The notes beneath the pieces are model-generated. The model was not told the DNA's origin, did not search any database, and was given only the letters and a program-made list of their open reading frames with translations. A stretch of DNA of 6,200 nt from Gammaproteobacteria bacterium. GTDB taxonomy: Bacteria; Pseudomonadota; Gammaproteobacteria; SZUA-229. This document shows positions 6,195 to 6,200 of the stretch, one piece after another; position 1 is the first letter of the stretch; each line of letters opens with the position of its first letter. The stretch lies in assembly GCA_024278435.1 (NCBI GenBank), contig JAJRTD010000099.1:1-6200 (forward strand), in the 5' to 3' direction. Both the position numbers and the translations under genes were made by a program.

Positions 6195-6200
6195 ACCTGC

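Overview
The window is a gene-dense bacterial segment in which all four recognisable genes lie on the minus strand, so they read from right to left. Base composition is intermediate and codon use is mixed. The Sec-type signal peptide, the sigma70-like -10 box and the protein families suggest a proteobacterium, most likely a gammaproteobacterium. That assignment is an inference from general character; there is no rRNA or other taxonomic marker.

In transcription order, the layout is as follows. (1) 6172-4655 encodes a B12-binding-type radical SAM protein of the DUF4080 kind. It is preceded by a strong extended -10 box only eight bases before its ATG. (2) A 99-base intergenic stretch (4654-4556) holds two small imperfect hairpins and no convincing terminator. 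(3) 4555-2477 encodes a 692-residue fusion: an N-terminal urea-transporter (UT) channel domain, a LytM/M23-type peptidase domain, and an unrecognised ~210-residue C-terminal region. (4) 2462-1827 encodes an exported protein made almost entirely of five TPR repeats, starting at TTG. (5) 1821 to the left edge encodes the first 607 residues of a long, non-canonical Orn/Lys/Arg decarboxylase (PLP fold type I). Its C-terminus lies outside the window.

Genes 3, 4 and 5 are separated by only 14 and 5 bases and almost certainly form one operon. A urea-type channel fused to a peptidoglycan-hydrolase-like domain, a secreted TPR scaffold and an amino-acid decarboxylase form an unexpected set. One speculative link is polyamine chemistry: arginine decarboxylation gives agmatine, which agmatinase splits into putrescine and urea, so a urea or small-amide channel could belong to the same pathway. 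Nothing in the window proves this. The glutamines normally lining the UT pore appear replaced, so the substrate may not be urea. The radical SAM gene has its own probable promoter and may be functionally separate.

No tRNA, rRNA, CRISPR array, insertion sequence or plus-strand gene was found. No gene-free stretch exceeds about 100 bases.
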